Positions 61,469 to 64,000 of a stretch of DNA of 64,000 nt are shown piece after piece. A program made the translations under genes and the position numbers. The notes under the pieces are model-generated. The model was given only the letters and a program-made list of their open reading frames with translations, did no database searches and was not told where the DNA came from. Within the stretch, counting starts at the first letter, position 1, and every line of letters starts with the position of its first letter. This DNA comes from Cetobacterium_A sp051653945 (lineage in GTDB: Bacteria > Fusobacteriota > Fusobacteriia > Fusobacteriales > Fusobacteriaceae), in the NCBI RefSeq assembly GCF_051653945.1, contig NZ_JBOFXD010000050.1, positions 1 through 64,000 on the forward strand. The letters are read 5' to 3'.

Positions 61469-64000
61469 TTATGCTAAATATTCAGATAATATTACCTCTA
61501 CATTACCTGTTGTTATATCTATATTTTTTTTCTTTGTTTCTCTGTAAACATCTGGAATCTCATTAAAAACATGTTCCAATATTTTATGTGGATTAGAATC
61601 ACGCTTCATAACATCATTTGCTTCATTTACTATTTTTTTCAAAATATCCTTAGGAATGATTCCAGCTTCCCCTAACTCTTTTATCTTTTTAACTTTTTTC
61701 TCCTCATCTCCCGAGAACTTTCTATAACTGTCCAGTGCTTTCACAAGTTTCAAAAACTCTGCGTCTTTTCCAGCTTTCTTTTGAGGTGTCTGGATTATAT
61801 TTTTCTCTTTAGATTCGGTAAAGTAATATTTGTTGCATTTTAGAAGTTCGTAGAAATCATCTCCCATAGGAATTTTAGCCTCTTCCATCTTACATTTTAT
61901 ATGCTTTACTGCTTCAAAAAATGTCAGCTCTCTTGTATTTATATCCTGATCTGTGATATATACTCTTTTCAGCTCTCCATCTCTTATGAAAGATATTACA
62001 CTAGGTTTTTCGATTGTAGAATCATACTTAGAACTTCTGCTCTTTTTAGGAAGCTCTTTTATCTTTACAAAAAGATCTTCATCCCTGTCTCTTATCTCTC
62101 TTATCTCTTTCAGATATTCAAGCTCTGATTCTTCCCATTCATCCTCTACATCCAATCTCTTATTTAATTGAGAATAAAGCAGCTCTCCAGAAAGTTCATG
62201 CCCTCCAACTACCTCATCCTCTGTAAGATATTTAAAATCATCTCCGAGAGTCTTTTGGAAAGAGTTTATCTTACTTGTAATATTGTCTCTTAGTCCTAGA
62301 TGTTCATTCGACTTTGAAGTAGGGAAGAAATTAAATACATATATCTTATCAAATTTTGTTCCTACCCTGTTAATTCTTCCTACCCTCTGCATTATTCTTG
62401 TGGGATTCCATGGAAGATCATAGTTGATAAGTACATTTGCTCTATGAAGGTTTATTCCCTCTGCCAGTACATCTGTCGTTATCAGAATATTATATCTATC
62501 CTCTTTAGACTTTTCATAGTTGGGATCGTAATTGGCACGGATTCTATCCTTTAAAGAGATGTTTGAACTTCCAGTAAATTCTATAATTGGCTCATTTAAT
62601 GCCTCTTTCAATTTTTCTTTCAGATAATTAGCTGTCTCTTGAGATTCTGTGAATATTATTTTCTTTGTACCTTTTAAGATGCTATTAGTTTTCAGTTCTT
62701 TTATAAAATAATCGAGCTTAGGATCTACAGTTATCTTTTCAATCTCTAAATAGATACTTCTTAATACTTGCAAATCTGACTCTAAATCTCTTTTAAACTT
62801 GTCATCAAATTCCTCTACTAAAAATCTTTCAATCTCCTCTTCTTCTACTAGTCTCATCAGTTTTTCATCATTTTCATCTGCCAGTAGATCATACACATTA
62901 TATTTTTTACTTATGTATATAACTCCCTCATTGTACATCTCCAAGAATTTTTCATAAGATTCTTTAAATCTCTTAACAGTATTAGAGAAGGCAAAGAAAC
63001 TGCTTTCTAACCTTTTTAGTAGTAGTGCTTTCATGAATCCTTTCATATTCATCTGACCTACCAGAAGGGTTCTTGTATCTGAGTCAGGATTCTTCAAGTA
63101 AGTTAAACTTTTATATCTTGAGTAATTCAGACTTGTTATTAAAGTTAAGATATTTTCAAAGATTGCATCCATCTTCTCATCAAATGAGTAGATTATCTGT
63201 TCTGGTGTTCCCAGTTCTGGGAATACAAGTCCTTGCTTTTCCATATCATCTTTATAATATTTTTTTATCTCACTTCTAACTCTTCTTACCATAATTTTTC
63301 TTAGTACTTTGTCTCTTATAGCATTTGAGTTTTCATCAATTATTCTATCCAATTTTTCTCTACTTGCTTCTGTATTAGCATCCTTATGGAGCTTTATCGC
63401 TTTCTTTTCTTTGGTATCTAATTTTTTGAAAAAATCCTCAATATCTGGATTATCCTCAATTACGTTAGAATTATTTCTCTGCTGAAAAAGAGAAATCAGA
63501 TTCAAAAGATCTGATGAATAGTTATTCTGAGGGGTTGCAGAAATAAGAACAACTTTTTTATCAACGCAAATCTGATGAAGCTTAGTATAATTTGAAGTTG
63601 CTGAGTTTCTGAATCTGTGTGCCTCATCTATAAATATATGTCTAAAATAGTCATTTGGATATTCATCAATTATCTTATCCAATTTTCCCAGTGAGACTAC
63701 TGTTGCGGAAACTCCAAAATCTTCAAGAACTCTTTTCCAATAATCTTGAAGCACTGGTGGACATATAACCAAACTTCTTCCATGCTTCAGTTCTCTAGCC
63801 AATAATGCTGTTATATATGTCTTTCCTAGTCCAACTACGTCTGCAAGAAATACTCCATTATATTTATTAAGAATTTTTTTTGCCTGATTAACTGCATCTA
63901 TCTGATACTGGAACTTTGTAAATCCATCTGGAAGAAACTCCCCTTTAAACTCCCTCATATCAGCATTAATCTCTTCATAGAAATATTCATAGAGGAATTT
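61469..64000 (-). CDS. SNF2/superfamily 2 helicase of the restriction-modification island (5' end outside window)
   Basis: The frame is open at the right edge; 843 residues are visible. Helicase motifs are complete: Q-like FTKFQYQIDAV, Walker A GVFLADVVGLGKTYI, DEAH box HIFIDEAHRF, SAT (VVLISATPQNN), then KKIIFTESQETANYLKEKL, TTDVLAEGINLH and the motif VI RVGRINRVG. The Met at the visible VLPDGF region (63958) is not the start, since coding continues upstream (FLYEYFYEEINAD). Family members often carry an N-terminal PLD-like nuclease domain, which would lie outside. The methyltransferase gene follows 10 bases downstream, so they form one system. Confidence 0.88.
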   Translation of the reverse strand, partial: KFLYEYFYEEINADMREFKGEFLPDGFTKFQYQIDAVNQAKKILNKYNGVFLADVVGLGKTYITALLARELKHGRSLVICPPVLQDYWKRVLEDFGVSATVVSLGKLDKIIDEYPNDYFRHIFIDEAHRFRNSATSNYTKLHQICVDKKVVLISATPQNNYSSDLLNLISLFQQRNNSNVIEDNPDIEDFFKKLDTKEKKAIKLHKDANTEASREKLDRIIDENSNAIRDKVLRKIMVRRVRSEIKKYYKDDMEKQGLVFPELGTPEQIIYSFDEKMDAIFENILTLITSLNYSRYKSLTYLKNPDSDTRTLLVGQMNMKGFMKALLLKRLESSFFAFSNTVKRFKESYEKFLEMYNEGVIYISKKYNVYDLLADENDEKLMRLVEEEEIERFLVEEFDDKFKRDLESDLQVLRSIYLEIEKITVDPKLDYFIKELKTNSILKGTKKIIFTESQETANYLKEKLKEALNEPIIEFTGSSNISLKDRIRANYDPNYEKSKEDRYNILITTDVLAEGINLHRANVLINYDLPWNPTRIMQRVGRINRVGTKFDKIYVFNFFPTSKSNEHLGLRDNITSKINSFQKTLGDDFKYLTEDEVVGGHELSGELLYSQLNKRLDVEDEWEESELEYLKEIREIRDRDEDLFVKIKELPKKSRSSKYDSTIEKPSVISFIRDGELKRVYITDQDINTRELTFFEAVKHIKCKMEEAKIPMGDDFYELLKCNKYYFTESKEKNIIQTPQKKAGKDAEFLKLVKALDSYRKFSGDEEKKVKKIKELGEAGIIPKDILKKIVNEANDVMKRDSNPHKILEHVFNEIPDVYRETKKKNIDITTGNVEVILSEYLA

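Noticed and set aside
1..64000. CRISPR array, tRNA or rRNA genes
   Set aside because: No regularly spaced repeats, cloverleaf-like segments or rRNA-like sequence were recognised anywhere in the window.

Overview
The window looks like a chromosome segment from a fusobacterium (order Fusobacteriales; a Cetobacterium- or Fusobacterium-like genome fits). The DNA is very AT-rich, Shine-Dalgarno sequences are strong AGGAGG types, and GTG or TTG starts are common. The gene content mixes a Gram-negative envelope (MipA/OmpV-type outer-membrane protein, PBP1A, lipoproteins) with genes usual in Firmicutes (RNase M5, SpmA/SpmB, AddA/AddB-type nuclease, a guanine riboswitch). No rRNA, tRNA or CRISPR array was seen.

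Layout. 1-8.6 kb: queuosine gene queH with a radical-SAM gene, an RpiR-type regulator with nagB-nagA (amino-sugar catabolism), a split YeeE/YedE sulfur-compound transporter, and nnrD. 8.8-17.3 kb: a tyrosine recombinase, an RsuA-type pseudouridine synthase, nfo, an alanyl-tRNA editing protein, rlmN and a class A PBP. 17.3-24.2 kb: a minus-strand operon (M29 aminopeptidase, glycosyltransferase-deacetylase fusion, MipA/OmpV, HAD phosphatase), then yaaA and a CrtI-like desaturase. 24.3-31.6 kb: a DeoR regulator, a TM_helix-repeat membrane protein preceded by a 27-residue membrane peptide, several small unknown genes, a candidate small RNA and gltS-murI. 33.6-45.8 kb: a nine-gene minus-strand run (cls, mogA-like, addB-like, addA-like, thiB, thiP, spmA, spmB, LD-carboxypeptidase).

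45.8-48.5 kb is the most unusual housekeeping-region locus. A self-contained transcription unit encodes a degenerate SIR2-like protein whose frame ends just after an in-phase A_AAA_AAG heptamer. A long acidic-linker plus C-terminal domain continues in the -1 frame, followed by a small alarmone synthetase. This is a candidate programmed frameshift that would make a protein of about 594 residues. A one-base homopolymer error is the main alternative.

48.5-54.7 kb: mnmA, a LysE-type exporter, deoxynucleoside kinase and uridine kinase genes, two small genes, rnmV, and guaA behind a guanine riboswitch. From the 3' end of guaA to the window edge lies an accessory island. It has a decayed tyrosine integrase, a decayed PC4/YdbC-type gene, a coiled-coil membrane protein of unknown function, an Eco57I-like DNA methyltransferase split by a one-base shift at an A7 tract, and a SNF2-type helicase that runs off the window. 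This looks like a partly decayed defence or restriction-modification island inserted at guaA.
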